Positions 25,425 through 35,355 of a stretch of DNA of 64,000 bases are shown piece after piece. A program made the translations under genes and the position numbers. The first letter of the stretch is position 1. Every line of letters starts with the position of its first letter. This DNA comes from Chryseobacterium endalhagicum. GTDB lineage: Bacteria; Bacteroidota; Bacteroidia; Flavobacteriales; Weeksellaceae. The notes under the pieces were generated by a model that saw only the letters and a program-made list of their open reading frames with translations, was not told where the DNA came from and did no database searches. The stretch covers positions 137,856 to 201,855 of the forward strand of contig NZ_JAELVM010000001.1 in the NCBI RefSeq assembly GCF_016745235.1, read 5' to 3'.

Positions 25425-25438
25425 GTGAGATTTCTCAC
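25425..25438. promoter_or_regulatory. Palindrome upstream of sdhCAB
   Basis: GTGAGATTTCTCAC (GTGAGA-TT-TCTCAC) is a perfect palindrome centred about 30 bases upstream of the -7 box at 25462, an expected position for a regulator site. No regulator is assigned. Confidence 0.45.
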
Positions 25439-25461
25439 TTTTCGATATTGTTAACATTTCT

Positions 25462-25469
25462 TAATTTTG
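25462..25469 (+). promoter_or_regulatory. Promoter -7 box of sdhCAB
   Basis: TAATTTTG, 25 bases before the sdhC ATG. Confidence 0.5.
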
Positions 25470-25493
25470 TGGGAAATTCAAATTTAAACTTAT

Positions 25494-26156
25494 ATGGCAG
25501 GTTTAACGAGTTCTACGATAGGTAGAAAATATGCGATGGCATTATCAGCTCTATTTTTGCTGATCTTTCTTATACTGCATTTGACGACCAATTTGTTATC
25601 AGTCCTGAACCGTGATGCATTCAACACCGCATCAGATTTTATGGGCTATAATCCTTTTGTGCAGTTCTTAATGCAGCCTGTTCTTGGTTTTGCAGTTCTG
25701 TTCCATTTCATTATGGGATTTGTACTTGAAATTAAGAACAATAAAGCGCGTCCGGTAAAGTACGCTTCAAACAACCCTTCCGTGAACTCTTCATGGATGT
25801 CCAGAAATATGATTATTTCCGGAGCTGTTGTTTTGGCTTTCCTTGCGCTTCACTTATATGATTTCTGGCTTCATGAAATCAATTACAAGTATGTAGAAGG
25901 AATTGCTCCTGACGCAGAACGTTTCTGGCCGGAGTTGCATGAGAAGTTTGCAGACCTTTGGAGAGTTGCTCTTTATGTGATCTCTTTTGTTTTGCTTGGA
26001 CTGCATCTGGCGCACGGTTTCCAGTCTTCATTCCAGTCTATCGGAGCGAGACACCCGAAATACACTCCGGTAATTAAAGCTTTTGGAAAATGGTATTCTA
26101 TCCTTATTCCTGCAGGTTTTATTTTCATTGCAATTTTTCACTTCGTAACTCAATAA
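25494..26156 (+). CDS. sdhC: Succinate dehydrogenase cytochrome b subunit
   Basis: 220 residues with five membrane helices, the type B single-subunit anchor that binds two b haems and quinone. The start ([20 protein letters not shown]) and haem-ligand His residues in helices ([45 protein letters not shown]) are typical of Bacteroidota SdhC/FrdC. It heads the operon sdhC / sdhA / sdhB; sdhA begins 16 bases after its stop. Confidence 0.92.
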   Translation: MAGLTSSTIGRKYAMALSALFLLIFLILHLTTNLLSVLNRDAFNTASDFMGYNPFVQFLMQPVLGFAVLFHFIMGFVLEIKNNKARPVKYASNNPSVNSSWMSRNMIISGAVVLAFLALHLYDFWLHEINYKYVEGIAPDAERFWPELHEKFADLWRVALYVISFVLLGLHLAHGFQSSFQSIGARHPKYTPVIKAFGKWYSILIPAGFIFIAIFHFVTQ

Positions 26157-26172
26157 TATCAATATACCAATT

Positions 26173-28185
26173 ATGAGTAAATTAGATTCAAAAATTCCGG
26201 CTGGTCCTTTAAAGGATAAATGGAAAAATCATAAAGACCATATGAACCTTGTTGCACCAAACAACAGAGATAAGATTGATATTATTGTTGTAGGTACAGG
26301 TTTGGCAGGAGGTTCTGCGGCAGCTACTCTGGCTGAGCAGGGATATAATGTAAAAGCATTCTGCTACCAGGATTCTCCAAGAAGAGCGCACTCTATTGCA
26401 GCTCAAGGGGGTATCAACGCCGCTAAAAATTATCAGGGTGACGGTGACTCTACCTACAGATTATTCTATGACACCATCAAAGGGGGTGATTACAGAGCGA
26501 GAGAGGCCAACGTTTACAGATTGGCTGAAGTTTCTGCCAATATTATCGACCAGTGCGTTTCACAGGGAGTTCCTTTCGGTAGAGATTACGGCGGCCAGTT
26601 AGATAACCGTTCATTTGGTGGGGTTCAGGTTAAAAGAACATTCTACGCAAAAGGACAGACAGGTCAGCAGTTATTATTAGGTGCCTATTCTTCAATGAGC
26701 CGTCAGATCGGTAAAGGAAGAATTAAAATGTACAACCGTCATGAAATGATGGAATTGGTAATTGTAGACGGAAAAGCAAGAGGAATTATCGCAAGAAACC
26801 TGGTAACAGGTGAGATTGAAAGACATTCTGCTCACGCTGTGGTTATTGCTTCAGGAGGTTACGGAAACGTATATTTCCTTTCTACCAACGCAATGGGATC
26901 CAACGTTTCTGCAGCCTGGAAAATCCACAAAAAAGGAGCGTATTTCGCAAATCCTTGTTATGTACAGATTCACCCGACTTGTATTCCGGTTCACGGAACA
27001 CAGCAGTCTAAACTTACTTTGATGTCTGAATCTCTTAGAAACTCCGGAAGAATCTGGGTTCCTAAGAAAATTGAAGATTCTGTAGCCATCAGAGAAGGTA
27101 AATTAAGACCTGAAAATATTAAAGAAGAAGATAGAGATTATTATTTGGAAAGAAGATATCCTGCATTCGGAAACCTTGTACCTAGAGACGTTGCGTCCAG
27201 AGCGGGTAAAGAAAGATGTGATGCCGGTTTCGGAATCGAGAATAATGATACCAAAGAAGGTGTTTACCTGGATTTCTCTACAGAGATTATCAAAAAAGGT
27301 AAAGAAGCTGCTATCGAAAAACATATTCACAATCCTACAGATCAGCAGATCTATGATTTAGGAAAAGCCTGGGTTGAGGAAAAATACGGTAACTTATTCG
27401 TTATGTACGAAAAAATTACAGCTGATGATCCTTACAAAACGCCAATGAAGATTTATCCTGCAGTACACTACACCATGGGTGGTGTTTGGGTGGATTACAA
27501 CTTACAGTCTACTATCCCGGGATGTTTCGTAATCGGTGAAGCTAACTTCTCAGATCACGGAGCTAACAGATTGGGAGCCTCTGCTTTGATGCAAGGTTTG
27601 GCAGACGGATATTTCGTTCTTCCTTACACGATTGCAGATTATCTTTCAGCAGATATCAGAACGGGAGCAATTCCTACAAATTCTGCAGATTTTGATCAGG
27701 CTGAAAAAGAAATTAAAGATAAAGTACAGTTCTTCTTAAATAATAAAGGAACGCATTCAGTAGATTATTTCCACAAAAAATTAGGACACATCATGTGGAA
27801 TAAAGTGGGGATGGGAAGAACTCCTGAAGGTTTGAGAGAAGCTATCGCTGAAATTGCTCAGGTGAAAAAAGAATTCTGGGCAGATGTGAAAGTTCCTGGA
27901 GATGCAGATGGAATGAATACTGAACTTGAAAAAGCTTTCAGAGTAGCGGATTTCATCGAACTAGGACAACTGATGGCGATCGATGCTTTACACAGAAACG
28001 AATCTTGTGGAGGACACTTCAGAGAAGACCATGCTACTCCGGAAGGGGAAGCAGAAAGAGATGATGTTAACTTCAAATATGTTGGAGCCTGGGAATATCA
28101 GAGTGATGATATCACCACAGAAGTTCTGCATAAAGAAGACCTGATCTACGAAAACATTGAAGTTAAAGCAAGAAGTTACAAATAA
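26173..28185 (+). CDS. sdhA: Succinate dehydrogenase / fumarate reductase flavoprotein
   Basis: 670 residues, the usual size of the Bacteroidota type B enzyme. The FAD loop is [20 protein letters not shown], the covalent FAD His is in [14 protein letters not shown], and the dicarboxylate site lies in HPTCIPVHG and the conserved [10 protein letters not shown] region. The C-terminal domain contains [20 protein letters not shown]. It oxidises succinate, linking the citric acid cycle to menaquinone, or runs in reverse. It is flanked by sdhC and sdhB in one transcript. Confidence 0.96.
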   Translation: MSKLDSKIPAGPLKDKWKNHKDHMNLVAPNNRDKIDIIVVGTGLAGGSAAATLAEQGYNVKAFCYQDSPRRAHSIAAQGGINAAKNYQGDGDSTYRLFYDTIKGGDYRAREANVYRLAEVSANIIDQCVSQGVPFGRDYGGQLDNRSFGGVQVKRTFYAKGQTGQQLLLGAYSSMSRQIGKGRIKMYNRHEMMELVIVDGKARGIIARNLVTGEIERHSAHAVVIASGGYGNVYFLSTNAMGSNVSAAWKIHKKGAYFANPCYVQIHPTCIPVHGTQQSKLTLMSESLRNSGRIWVPKKIEDSVAIREGKLRPENIKEEDRDYYLERRYPAFGNLVPRDVASRAGKERCDAGFGIENNDTKEGVYLDFSTEIIKKGKEAAIEKHIHNPTDQQIYDLGKAWVEEKYGNLFVMYEKITADDPYKTPMKIYPAVHYTMGGVWVDYNLQSTIPGCFVIGEANFSDHGANRLGASALMQGLADGYFVLPYTIADYLSADIRTGAIPTNSADFDQAEKEIKDKVQFFLNNKGTHSVDYFHKKLGHIMWNKVGMGRTPEGLREAIAEIAQVKKEFWADVKVPGDADGMNTELEKAFRVADFIELGQLMAIDALHRNESCGGHFREDHATPEGEAERDDVNFKYVGAWEYQSDDITTEVLHKEDLIYENIEVKARSYK

Positions 28186-28209
28186 TCTCCAACCTATAAA
28201 TAAATAATT

Positions 28210-28977
28210 ATGAGTGCAAAAAAAGGCCTTCATCTTACCTTAAAAATTTGGAGACAAAAAAATAGCAAAACTAAAGGTCAGTTTGAGACCTACAAAATAT
28301 CAGATGTTTCTACAGATTCCTCATTCCTTGAAATGCTGGATATTCTGAACGAAAATATCATTAACGAAGGAAAAGAACCTATTGCTTTTGACCACGACTG
28401 TCGTGAAGGAATCTGCGGTATGTGTTCCCTTTACATCAACGGTAGAGCGCACGGTCCTGATACAGGTATTACTACTTGTCAGCTTCACATGAGAATGTTC
28501 AAAGACGGTGAAACCATCGTTATTGAACCATGGAGAAGTGCTGCTTTCCCGGTGATTAAAGACTTAATGGTAGACAGAAGCGCATTTGACAGAGTAATGG
28601 CTGCAGGTGGTTTCATCTCGGTAAACACTTCAGGAAATACGCTGGATGCCAATGCAATTCCGGTTCCTAAAGAAGATGCAGACAAAGCAATGGATGCTGC
28701 GGCTTGTATCGGATGTGGAGCTTGTGTGGCTACCTGTAAAAACGGTTCTGCAATGTTATTCGTTGGAGCTAAAGTTTCTCAGTATGCTCTTTTACCTCAA
28801 GGTAGAGTAGAAGCGAAGCGAAGAGTTCTGAACATGGTGAAAGCGATGGACGAAGAAGGATTCGGAAACTGTTCAAACACGGGTGCTTGTGAAGTAGAAT
28901 GTCCGAAAGGAATTTCTCTTGAAAACATCGCGAGAATGAACAGAGAATACATGGCAGCTCTTGCCGACAGAGGATAA
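28210..28977 (+). CDS. sdhB: Succinate dehydrogenase iron-sulfur subunit
   Basis: 255 residues with the three cluster motifs: [2Fe-2S] in CREGICGMC and its fourth Cys in ITTCQ, [4Fe-4S] in [11 protein letters not shown], and [3Fe-4S] in [15 protein letters not shown]. It passes electrons from the flavoprotein to the membrane anchor. It is the last gene of the operon, 24 bases after sdhA, and a hairpin terminator follows at 28998-29031. Confidence 0.96.
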   Translation: MSAKKGLHLTLKIWRQKNSKTKGQFETYKISDVSTDSSFLEMLDILNENIINEGKEPIAFDHDCREGICGMCSLYINGRAHGPDTGITTCQLHMRMFKDGETIVIEPWRSAAFPVIKDLMVDRSAFDRVMAAGGFISVNTSGNTLDANAIPVPKEDADKAMDAAACIGCGACVATCKNGSAMLFVGAKVSQYALLPQGRVEAKRRVLNMVKAMDEEGFGNCSNTGACEVECPKGISLENIARMNREYMAALADRG

Positions 28978-28997
28978 AACCTATTATAAATACATAC

Positions 28998-29031
28998 AAA
29001 AATCGTCTTCATTATGGAGACGATTTTTTTA
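28998..29031 (+). terminator. Terminator of sdhCAB
   Basis: AAAAATCGTCT pairs with AGACGATTTTT around a nine-base loop, then T's. Confidence 0.8.
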
Positions 29032-29232
29032 TTTTGGCATTCGGTCTGTTAAATTTTGTTAAGGTATGAAAAAGATAGAGGGATCTTTTACCGAATAATT
29101 CTATATTTGATGAAATCAGTTTTTTTGGAAAGAAAAAATCTATGATCAGAAGGGCTCAAAATCCCTTTTCATAGGTTTTTATAAAATTTTCAAAAAAAAT
29201 AAATAGTGTTAATCAACAAGCCGTAAAAAACG

Positions 29233-29240
29233 TATTTTTG
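29233..29240 (+). promoter_or_regulatory. Promoter -7 box of the TlpA-like gene
   Basis: TATTTTTG, 20 bases before the ATG at 29260. Confidence 0.5.
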
Positions 29241-29259
29241 CGTAATATTAAAAATTGAA

Positions 29260-30786
29260 ATGAAAAAATATCTTTTATTGTTTATCATCACAGCTTTTGT
29301 GATGTCTTGTTCAAAAAAAGTTGAAGTTAAAGGAAAAATTACCGGAAGTTCACCACTTGAAAGAATTGAGTTTGTGGAAGCTTCGGGTGTAGCAACTCTT
29401 CCGCTTGCAAATATTGGTTTAGATAAAAACGGAAACTTTACAGGAAGCTTTGAAGCGCCTAAAGATGGAATGTATGTAATCAACTATGCAGGAAAACAAA
29501 ACCTTATTTACCTGGAAGGCGGACAGAAATTAAATATTTCCGGAAACTCAATGACCTTCCCTAATGAATTCGTGGTGACGGGAGATGCTAAGAAAAATAA
29601 CGATTTCCTTCAGGCCAGCCAAAAGTTTTTGGGTGAATACGGAAGTAAAATCAACATCCAGCAGCTAATGTCGGGTGATGAAAAAACATTCCTGAAAGGC
29701 GCTCAGAAAATTGAAGCTGATATCAACAAAAACGTAGAAGATGTTGCTCAGAAAAATAATCCTAGCAAAGGGATTCTGGAGTGGAAGAAGAATGATGTGA
29801 AAGTAACCATCCTGAACCTTCTTGCCAATTATGAAATGACTCAGCGTCAGATGTCGGGAAATCCTTCATTTAAAGTTTCCAAAGCTTTCAAGGATTACGA
29901 AACAAAGCTTGAAGAGAACAAAGATCTGATGGTAAAAACCATTCCATTATACAGACAGTATCTTCTTGTGAAACTGAGCCCTGATTTCCAGAAATTTGCA
30001 GAAGCAAAAACAAAAGGAAAAACAGATGTGATCACTTCTGAGATTTTTGCACAGTTCCTGAAAGATAAAAAAGATATTTCGCAGACCGCTAAAGATTACC
30101 TTTTGGCATTTGTAGTGGCTCAGGATATCCATCCGGGTGCTCCAGCGAAAAATACGGAGAAAGTTAAAAAAATCATTGATACAGATATTACAGATGCAGG
30201 GATCAAAGCTGATCTTGGAAAAATGCAGATCGCTGTAAACGGTCTTAAAGTAGGAGAAGCTGCTCCGGAAGCATCACTGGTAAAAGCAGACGGTAAATCT
30301 TACCAGCTTGCAGAAAATAAGGGTAAACCATACATGCTGTTCTTCTATGCATCATGGAATCCTTACATCAGCGAAGGAACAGTTCCGGTATTGAAAGAAG
30401 TGGTAAATTTCTACAAATCCAAAATGAACTTCGTTTTTGTAAACGTAGATGATACAAAAGATCAGTTTGTGAAAACAAGCAGTGCATTACTGAAAGGAAT
30501 TCCTGGAACGAATGTATATGCAGATAAAGGTCTGGATTCTGATATTGCTAAAAAATACGGAGTGTACGGATTCAAACTTCCTTGCTTTGTAATTGTGGAT
30601 AAAGACGGTAAAATTGCCAGCAGATCATTTGTAAACCTTGGCGAGCAGGAAGTAGTAACCATTCTGGATAAGCAGACAGGTCTTTCCGCTCCGAGAGTAC
30701 AGCCTAATCCTCAGATGATGCCGCCGGGAATCACTGTAGATCCTTCAGCCCAGCCTGCCAATCCGCAGCCTGCACCTACAAAATAA
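29260..30786 (+). CDS. TlpA-like lipoprotein with DUF4369 domain but no redox cysteines
   Basis: 508 residues. A lipoprotein signal ends at VMSC (residue 17). Residues about 20-110 fit the DUF4369 beta domain common before thioredoxin folds in Bacteroidota; a helical region follows, then a thioredoxin-like domain from about residue 330. Its active-site turn, normally WCxxC, reads FYASWNPYISEG, so both cysteines are missing. A single Cys sits at the cis-Pro loop (KLPCFVIVDKDG). The tail is Pro-rich (about the last 30 residues). It cannot act as an ordinary disulfide reductase; a binding or chaperone role is inference. It sits at the outer or inner membrane periplasmic face. Confidence 0.82.
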   Translation: MKKYLLLFIITAFVMSCSKKVEVKGKITGSSPLERIEFVEASGVATLPLANIGLDKNGNFTGSFEAPKDGMYVINYAGKQNLIYLEGGQKLNISGNSMTFPNEFVVTGDAKKNNDFLQASQKFLGEYGSKINIQQLMSGDEKTFLKGAQKIEADINKNVEDVAQKNNPSKGILEWKKNDVKVTILNLLANYEMTQRQMSGNPSFKVSKAFKDYETKLEENKDLMVKTIPLYRQYLLVKLSPDFQKFAEAKTKGKTDVITSEIFAQFLKDKKDISQTAKDYLLAFVVAQDIHPGAPAKNTEKVKKIIDTDITDAGIKADLGKMQIAVNGLKVGEAAPEASLVKADGKSYQLAENKGKPYMLFFYASWNPYISEGTVPVLKEVVNFYKSKMNFVFVNVDDTKDQFVKTSSALLKGIPGTNVYADKGLDSDIAKKYGVYGFKLPCFVIVDKDGKIASRSFVNLGEQEVVTILDKQTGLSAPRVQPNPQMMPPGITVDPSAQPANPQPAPTK

Positions 30787-30805
30787 TAAACTTTAATATA
30801 GAGGG

Positions 30806-30834
30806 AAACCTTATCTTCGGATAAGGTTTTTTTT
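30806..30834 (+). terminator. Terminator after the TlpA-like gene
   Basis: AAACCTTATC and GATAAGGTTT form a perfect 10-base stem closed by the stable UUCG tetraloop and followed by T's. Confidence 0.85.
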
Positions 30835-30838
30835 ATTG

Positions 30839-30846
30839 TATTTTTG
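30839..30846 (+). promoter_or_regulatory. Promoter -7 box of rlmD
   Basis: TATTTTTG immediately after the preceding terminator; the 5' leader to the chosen ATG (30953) would be about 100 bases. Confidence 0.5.
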
Positions 30847-30952
30847 CAGATTGAAACCGGATGCTTTCCGGCATATTAGAAAATAGAAAAAATAGAATTG
30901 GCGGATGAGACTGGAGAGTTTCATTCGTGTGTTAAAGAAATTGAGTTTACGG

Positions 30953-32359
30953 ATGAGAAAGAAGAAAGATATAATTCTTGAAAATATTAAGCTGTTCGGG
31001 GCAGGTGCAAAAGGCGTTGCCATAGGAAGAACGGAAGAAGGAAAAACGGTATTGATCTCCGGAGCTGTTCCGGGAGATGTGGTGAATGCCAGAGTAAAGA
31101 AATCCAAATCCAAATACTACGAAGCGGAAACCGTGGAAGTGGTTGAAAAGTCTCCATTCAGGGTAGAGCCTAAATGTGTTCATTTCGGGACCTGCGGCGG
31201 ATGCAAATGGCAGAACATGAGCTACGAAAAGCAGCTTGAATTCAAACAGGAAGAAGTATACAACAATATCAAAAGAATCGGTGGAATTGATGATTTTGAA
31301 ACCGTTCCTATTTTAGGGGCAGAAGAACAGTATTTCTACAGAAATAAAATGGAGTTTTCCTTTTCCAACGCGAGATGGCTTACCCAATACGAAATAAGCT
31401 CCGAAGAGAATTTCGGAAGCAAAGATGCTCTAGGATTCCATATTCCGGGAATGTGGAGCAAAATCCTGGATCTTAAAGAATGTTTCCTGCAGGAGGATCC
31501 TTCCAATGCCATTCGTCTGGCTGTGAAAAACTATGGTGTGGAACAGGGATTGGACTTCTTTGATGTAAGAAATCAGGAAGGCTTTTTAAGAACCCTGATG
31601 ATGAGACAGAACTCCAAAGGAGAGTGGATGGTATTATTCCAGCTTTACCGAGAAGAAAAAGAGAACAGAGAAAAGCTGTTCCAGTTTTTACTTGAAAAAT
31701 TCCCGCAGATCAAAACATTGGTGTATGCCATCAATCCAAAGCAGAATGACTCTATTTATGATCTGAATATCAATGTGTATTTCGGGGAAGGTTTCCTGAT
31801 GGAGGAAATGGACGGACTGAAATTCAAAATCGGCCCTAAATCATTCTTTCAGACCAATTATAAGCAGGCACTCGAATTATATAGAAAAACCCTTGAATTT
31901 GCAGATCTGAAAGGAGATGAAGTGGTATACGACCTTTACACCGGAACCGGAACCATTGCACAGTATGTAGCAAGAAATGCCAAGCAGGTAATTGGGATCG
32001 AATCTGTTCAGGAAGCAATCGATGCAGCCATTGAACATGCCGAATTGAACGGTCTTACCAATACCACATTCTACTGCGGAGATATGAAGAATGTCTTCAA
32101 TGATGAATTTCTGGAAAATCACCCGAAAGCAGATGTTCTGATTACCGATCCGCCAAGAGACGGGATGCACCAGAAAGTAGTGGAGCAGATCCTGAAGCTT
32201 GCCCCGGAAAAAGTAGTGTATGTAAGCTGTAATTCAGCGACGCAGGCGAGAGATCTTGCTTTGATGAAAGAACATTATACCTTAGTGAAAATCCTTCCGG
32301 TAGACATGTTCCCGCAAACTCACCACGTTGAGAACATTGCATTACTGATCAAAAAATAA
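30953..32359 (+). CDS. rlmD: 23S rRNA (uracil-C5) methyltransferase, RlmD/RumA type
   Basis: 468 residues from MRKKKDIILENIKL; an in-frame ATG at 30905 would add 16 residues not typical of the family. An N-terminal TRAM domain is followed by Fe-S cysteines (CVHFGTCGGCKW and a fourth in LKECFL), then the SAM-dependent domain: GPKSFFQTN, DLYTGTGTIAQYVA, TDPPRDGMHQKV, the catalytic Cys in VYVSCNSATQARDL, and the base Glu in HHVENIALL. The exact uridine modified (1939 or another) is not certain from sequence. It forms a rightward group with the protease and DUF6452/DUF6048 genes. Confidence 0.9.
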   Translation: MRKKKDIILENIKLFGAGAKGVAIGRTEEGKTVLISGAVPGDVVNARVKKSKSKYYEAETVEVVEKSPFRVEPKCVHFGTCGGCKWQNMSYEKQLEFKQEEVYNNIKRIGGIDDFETVPILGAEEQYFYRNKMEFSFSNARWLTQYEISSEENFGSKDALGFHIPGMWSKILDLKECFLQEDPSNAIRLAVKNYGVEQGLDFFDVRNQEGFLRTLMMRQNSKGEWMVLFQLYREEKENREKLFQFLLEKFPQIKTLVYAINPKQNDSIYDLNINVYFGEGFLMEEMDGLKFKIGPKSFFQTNYKQALELYRKTLEFADLKGDEVVYDLYTGTGTIAQYVARNAKQVIGIESVQEAIDAAIEHAELNGLTNTTFYCGDMKNVFNDEFLENHPKADVLITDPPRDGMHQKVVEQILKLAPEKVVYVSCNSATQARDLALMKEHYTLVKILPVDMFPQTHHVENIALLIKK

Positions 32360-32363
32360 TACC

Positions 32364-32371
32364 TAAATTTG
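32364..32371 (+). promoter_or_regulatory. Promoter -7 box of the DUF5117 protease gene
   Basis: TAAATTTG, 23 bases upstream of the ATG at 32395, just after rlmD. Confidence 0.5.
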
Positions 32372-32394
32372 AATATATTAATCTGAAAATTTAA

Positions 32395-34869
32395 ATGAAA
32401 AGAGTGAAAAACCTGGGTGCTGCATTCATTTTATTTGTTTTGACATTGAGTCAGAACCAATTGAAAGGGCAGGAAAAAGATTCTACAGCAGTAAAAACAG
32501 ATACAGCTAAAGTAAAAAAGGACGATCCTAAGAAAAAGCCTGCAATAAAACCTTACAAAGAGGTTATTACAGATAAAGCGGTTTCAGATCAGGGTGTTTT
32601 CACGGTTCATAAAATTGAAGATAAATATTATTTTGAGATTCCCGACAATATGTTGAAAAAGGAATTTCTTCTGGTAACAAGACTCACCAAGGCTGCTGCA
32701 GGCATGCGGTCCGGAAATACCGGTTATGCAGGAGACCAGATCGGGCAGCAGGTAGTTGCATTTGAGAAAGGTCCCAAAGATAAAATCCTTCTGAGATCTA
32801 TTTCTTTCGTAGATTATGCGAAAGATTCTACCTCAGATATGTACAATTCTGTGATCAGAAACAATGTGCAGCCTATTATTAAATCCTTTGATGTAAAAAC
32901 CTATGGATTGGCTAAAAAGTCCTCAGTAATTGATGTCACGGATCTTCTGAATTCCGATAACGAAACCGTTTCTTTCTCGGTAATGTATAAAGATGCCTTC
33001 AAAGTCGGAGCTTTTCAGAAAGATATGTCCTTTGTGAATTTTGTAAAATCATTCCCGGGGAATATTGAGATCAATACCACCAAAACATTTGCGCGCACAC
33101 TTGGGAGACCGCTTCCGGGAGCTACTCCTGCGAATACGCCTAAGATCAGCGGAAATTATACCGTAGAAATCAATTCCTCATTTGTGCTCCTTCCGGAAAA
33201 TAAAATGCAGGCGAGATACTTTGATCCGAGAGTTGGGTATTTTACCGTAGGATACACAGATTTTGATGTAGATCCTCAAGGGGTAAAAAGAATTTCTTTA
33301 GTGAAAAGATGGAGACTGGAGCCAAAGCCCCAGGATCTTGAAAGATATAAAAAAGGCGAACTGGTAGAACCGGCTAAACCAATTGTTTTTTACATAGATC
33401 CGGCCACCCCGAAAAAATGGGTGCCTTATTTGATCCAAGGTGTGAATGACTGGCAGAAAGCTTTTGAAAAGGCAGGCTTCAAAAATGCCATCTATGCCAA
33501 AGTTCCGGATTCAAAAGTGGATACGGAATGGAGTCTTGAAGATGCGAGGTTCTCGGCTATTGTCTATAAGCCTTCAGATGTTCCCAATGCATCAGGTCCT
33601 TCCATTTCAGATCCCAGAACAGGAGAAATCCTTGAAAGCCATATCAACTGGTATCATAATGTGATGATGCTTTTAAGAAACTGGTATTTCGTACAGGCCG
33701 CCCCTAACGATGAAAGAGCAAGAAAAGTTAAATTTGATGATAAACTGATGGGCGAACTGATCCGTTTTGTGTCTTCCCACGAAGTAGGACATACTTTAGG
33801 ATTAAGACATAACTTTGGTTCAAGCTCTACAGTGCCGGTTGAAAAACTGAGAGATAAAAAATGGCTTGAAAAAAATGGTCATACGCCTTCCATTATGGAT
33901 TATGCGAGATTCAACTATGTGGCACAGCCGGAAGACAAAATCGGTGACTCAGGAATTATGCCGAGAATCGGAGATTATGATGACTGGGCGATTGAATGGG
34001 GATATAAAAGATTCTACGACTATAAAACTCCAGATGCGGAAAAAGAATATCTGAATAAATGGGTCATTAAAAACCTTAAAAATGAAAGACTTTGGTTCGG
34101 AACAGAAACCAATCCTTTAGACCCGAGATCTCAGAGTGAGCAGGTAGGAGACAATGCCATGATTGCAAGTACCTACGGAATCAAAAATCTGAAAAGAATT
34201 GTAGATAACCTTTATCAATGGACAGAAACTCCAAACGAAGATTATGAAAATCTTGGAACAATGTATGACCAGGTGATCACACAGTTCAGAAGATATGCCG
34301 GACATGTTTCAAAATATATAGGCGGCCAGATGGAAACGCCCAAAACGGCTGAACAGTCCGGACCCGTATATGAAGCTGTTGCTAAAAAAGACCAGCAGGA
34401 AGCCATGAGATTTTTAGAAGAAAATATTTTTACAACGCCGCAATGGCTGATCAAAAAAGAGATCTTTGAGAAAACCGGAAAAACTCCGGTGAAAACAATT
34501 GAAGAAATTCAGAATGGTGTTCTTTCAAGAGTTTTAAGTCCTGTTGTTTTGCAGAATATGTATCAGATGGAAGCCGTGGAGCAGGATACTTATACTTTGG
34601 TGGATCTGTTCTCAGACCTGAACAATTCCATTATGAAAAAAGATAATCCTGATGTGTACGGAAGAGGCCTTCAGAGAAATTATGTAGATCAGATGATCAA
34701 ACTTGTCGATTCAAAAGCACCGGACAGATCAGATGTTTCTGCTATTGTAAGGGGAAATTTAAATGAAATCAAAAAAGACCTTTCTGTAAAAGCATCTTCT
34801 AATAAAGTGAATAAATACCATTATGAAGAGCTTATTTTTACCATAGAGAAAGCTTTGGATCCAAAATAA
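32395..34869 (+). CDS. Secreted zinc metalloprotease, DUF5117/DUF5118 family
   Basis: 824 residues. A signal peptide (FILFVLTLSQNQLKGQ) leads to a DUF5118-like block (KAVSDQGVFTVHKIEDKYYF) and the DUF5117 region, then a metzincin-type site HEVGHTLGLRHNF with SSS after it, and PSIMDYARFNYVAQPEDKI as the Met-turn region. The family is widespread in Bacteroidota, is thought to act in the periplasm or outside the cell, and is not well characterised. It is preceded by a promoter at 32364 and followed after six bases by the DUF6452 gene. Confidence 0.88.
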   Translation: MKRVKNLGAAFILFVLTLSQNQLKGQEKDSTAVKTDTAKVKKDDPKKKPAIKPYKEVITDKAVSDQGVFTVHKIEDKYYFEIPDNMLKKEFLLVTRLTKAAAGMRSGNTGYAGDQIGQQVVAFEKGPKDKILLRSISFVDYAKDSTSDMYNSVIRNNVQPIIKSFDVKTYGLAKKSSVIDVTDLLNSDNETVSFSVMYKDAFKVGAFQKDMSFVNFVKSFPGNIEINTTKTFARTLGRPLPGATPANTPKISGNYTVEINSSFVLLPENKMQARYFDPRVGYFTVGYTDFDVDPQGVKRISLVKRWRLEPKPQDLERYKKGELVEPAKPIVFYIDPATPKKWVPYLIQGVNDWQKAFEKAGFKNAIYAKVPDSKVDTEWSLEDARFSAIVYKPSDVPNASGPSISDPRTGEILESHINWYHNVMMLLRNWYFVQAAPNDERARKVKFDDKLMGELIRFVSSHEVGHTLGLRHNFGSSSTVPVEKLRDKKWLEKNGHTPSIMDYARFNYVAQPEDKIGDSGIMPRIGDYDDWAIEWGYKRFYDYKTPDAEKEYLNKWVIKNLKNERLWFGTETNPLDPRSQSEQVGDNAMIASTYGIKNLKRIVDNLYQWTETPNEDYENLGTMYDQVITQFRRYAGHVSKYIGGQMETPKTAEQSGPVYEAVAKKDQQEAMRFLEENIFTTPQWLIKKEIFEKTGKTPVKTIEEIQNGVLSRVLSPVVLQNMYQMEAVEQDTYTLVDLFSDLNNSIMKKDNPDVYGRGLQRNYVDQMIKLVDSKAPDRSDVSAIVRGNLNEIKKDLSVKASSNKVNKYHYEELIFTIEKALDPK

Positions 34870-34875
34870 AAAAAT

Positions 34876-35355
34876 ATGAAATATTATAAACATATTATAA
34901 TCGTACTCTGCAGCCTTTTTGTGATATGGTCCTGCGGCGGAGATGATGATATCTGTGAGAGCGGTGAAGGAACCCCAAGAATGAAGGTCGCATTCAAGTC
35001 TATGGCCTCCGGTAAAGAAACACCGGTCCCCTTGCTGTTTGCAGCAGTAGATTATGGTTCCGGAAAGGTACAGCTGGGTAAATATGAAAACATCAGCTCC
35101 ATATTGATTCCGCTCAGAGTAGATGATTCTCCCTATACAGATGTTTATTTCAGAATCCTGGAGACTGGGGTAGAATCTCATGTCAGAATCAATTATACCA
35201 CCAAGACCACCTATGTTTCTCCGGGATGCGGAATCAAGAAAACATACGAAAATTTAAATTCAGAATTAATACAATCCAATCCTGTGCTGAAATTAGAAGC
35301 AGGACAAAACCAGATAGAGAATGAAAACAAGACTAATCTTTTCCTTCTTTTTTAG
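34876..35355 (+). CDS. DUF6452 family lipoprotein
   Basis: 159 residues. The lipoprotein signal ends at VIWSC; then comes GGDDDICESGEGTPRMKV, the CxxGxxTPR form seen in DUF6452, and a beta-rich domain with a late Cys (VSPGCGIKKTYEN). Function unknown. It follows the protease by six bases, and its last 35 bases overlap the next gene in another frame, a strong sign of co-translation. Confidence 0.8.
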   Translation: MKYYKHIIIVLCSLFVIWSCGGDDDICESGEGTPRMKVAFKSMASGKETPVPLLFAAVDYGSGKVQLGKYENISSILIPLRVDDSPYTDVYFRILETGVESHVRINYTTKTTYVSPGCGIKKTYENLNSELIQSNPVLKLEAGQNQIENENKTNLFLLF

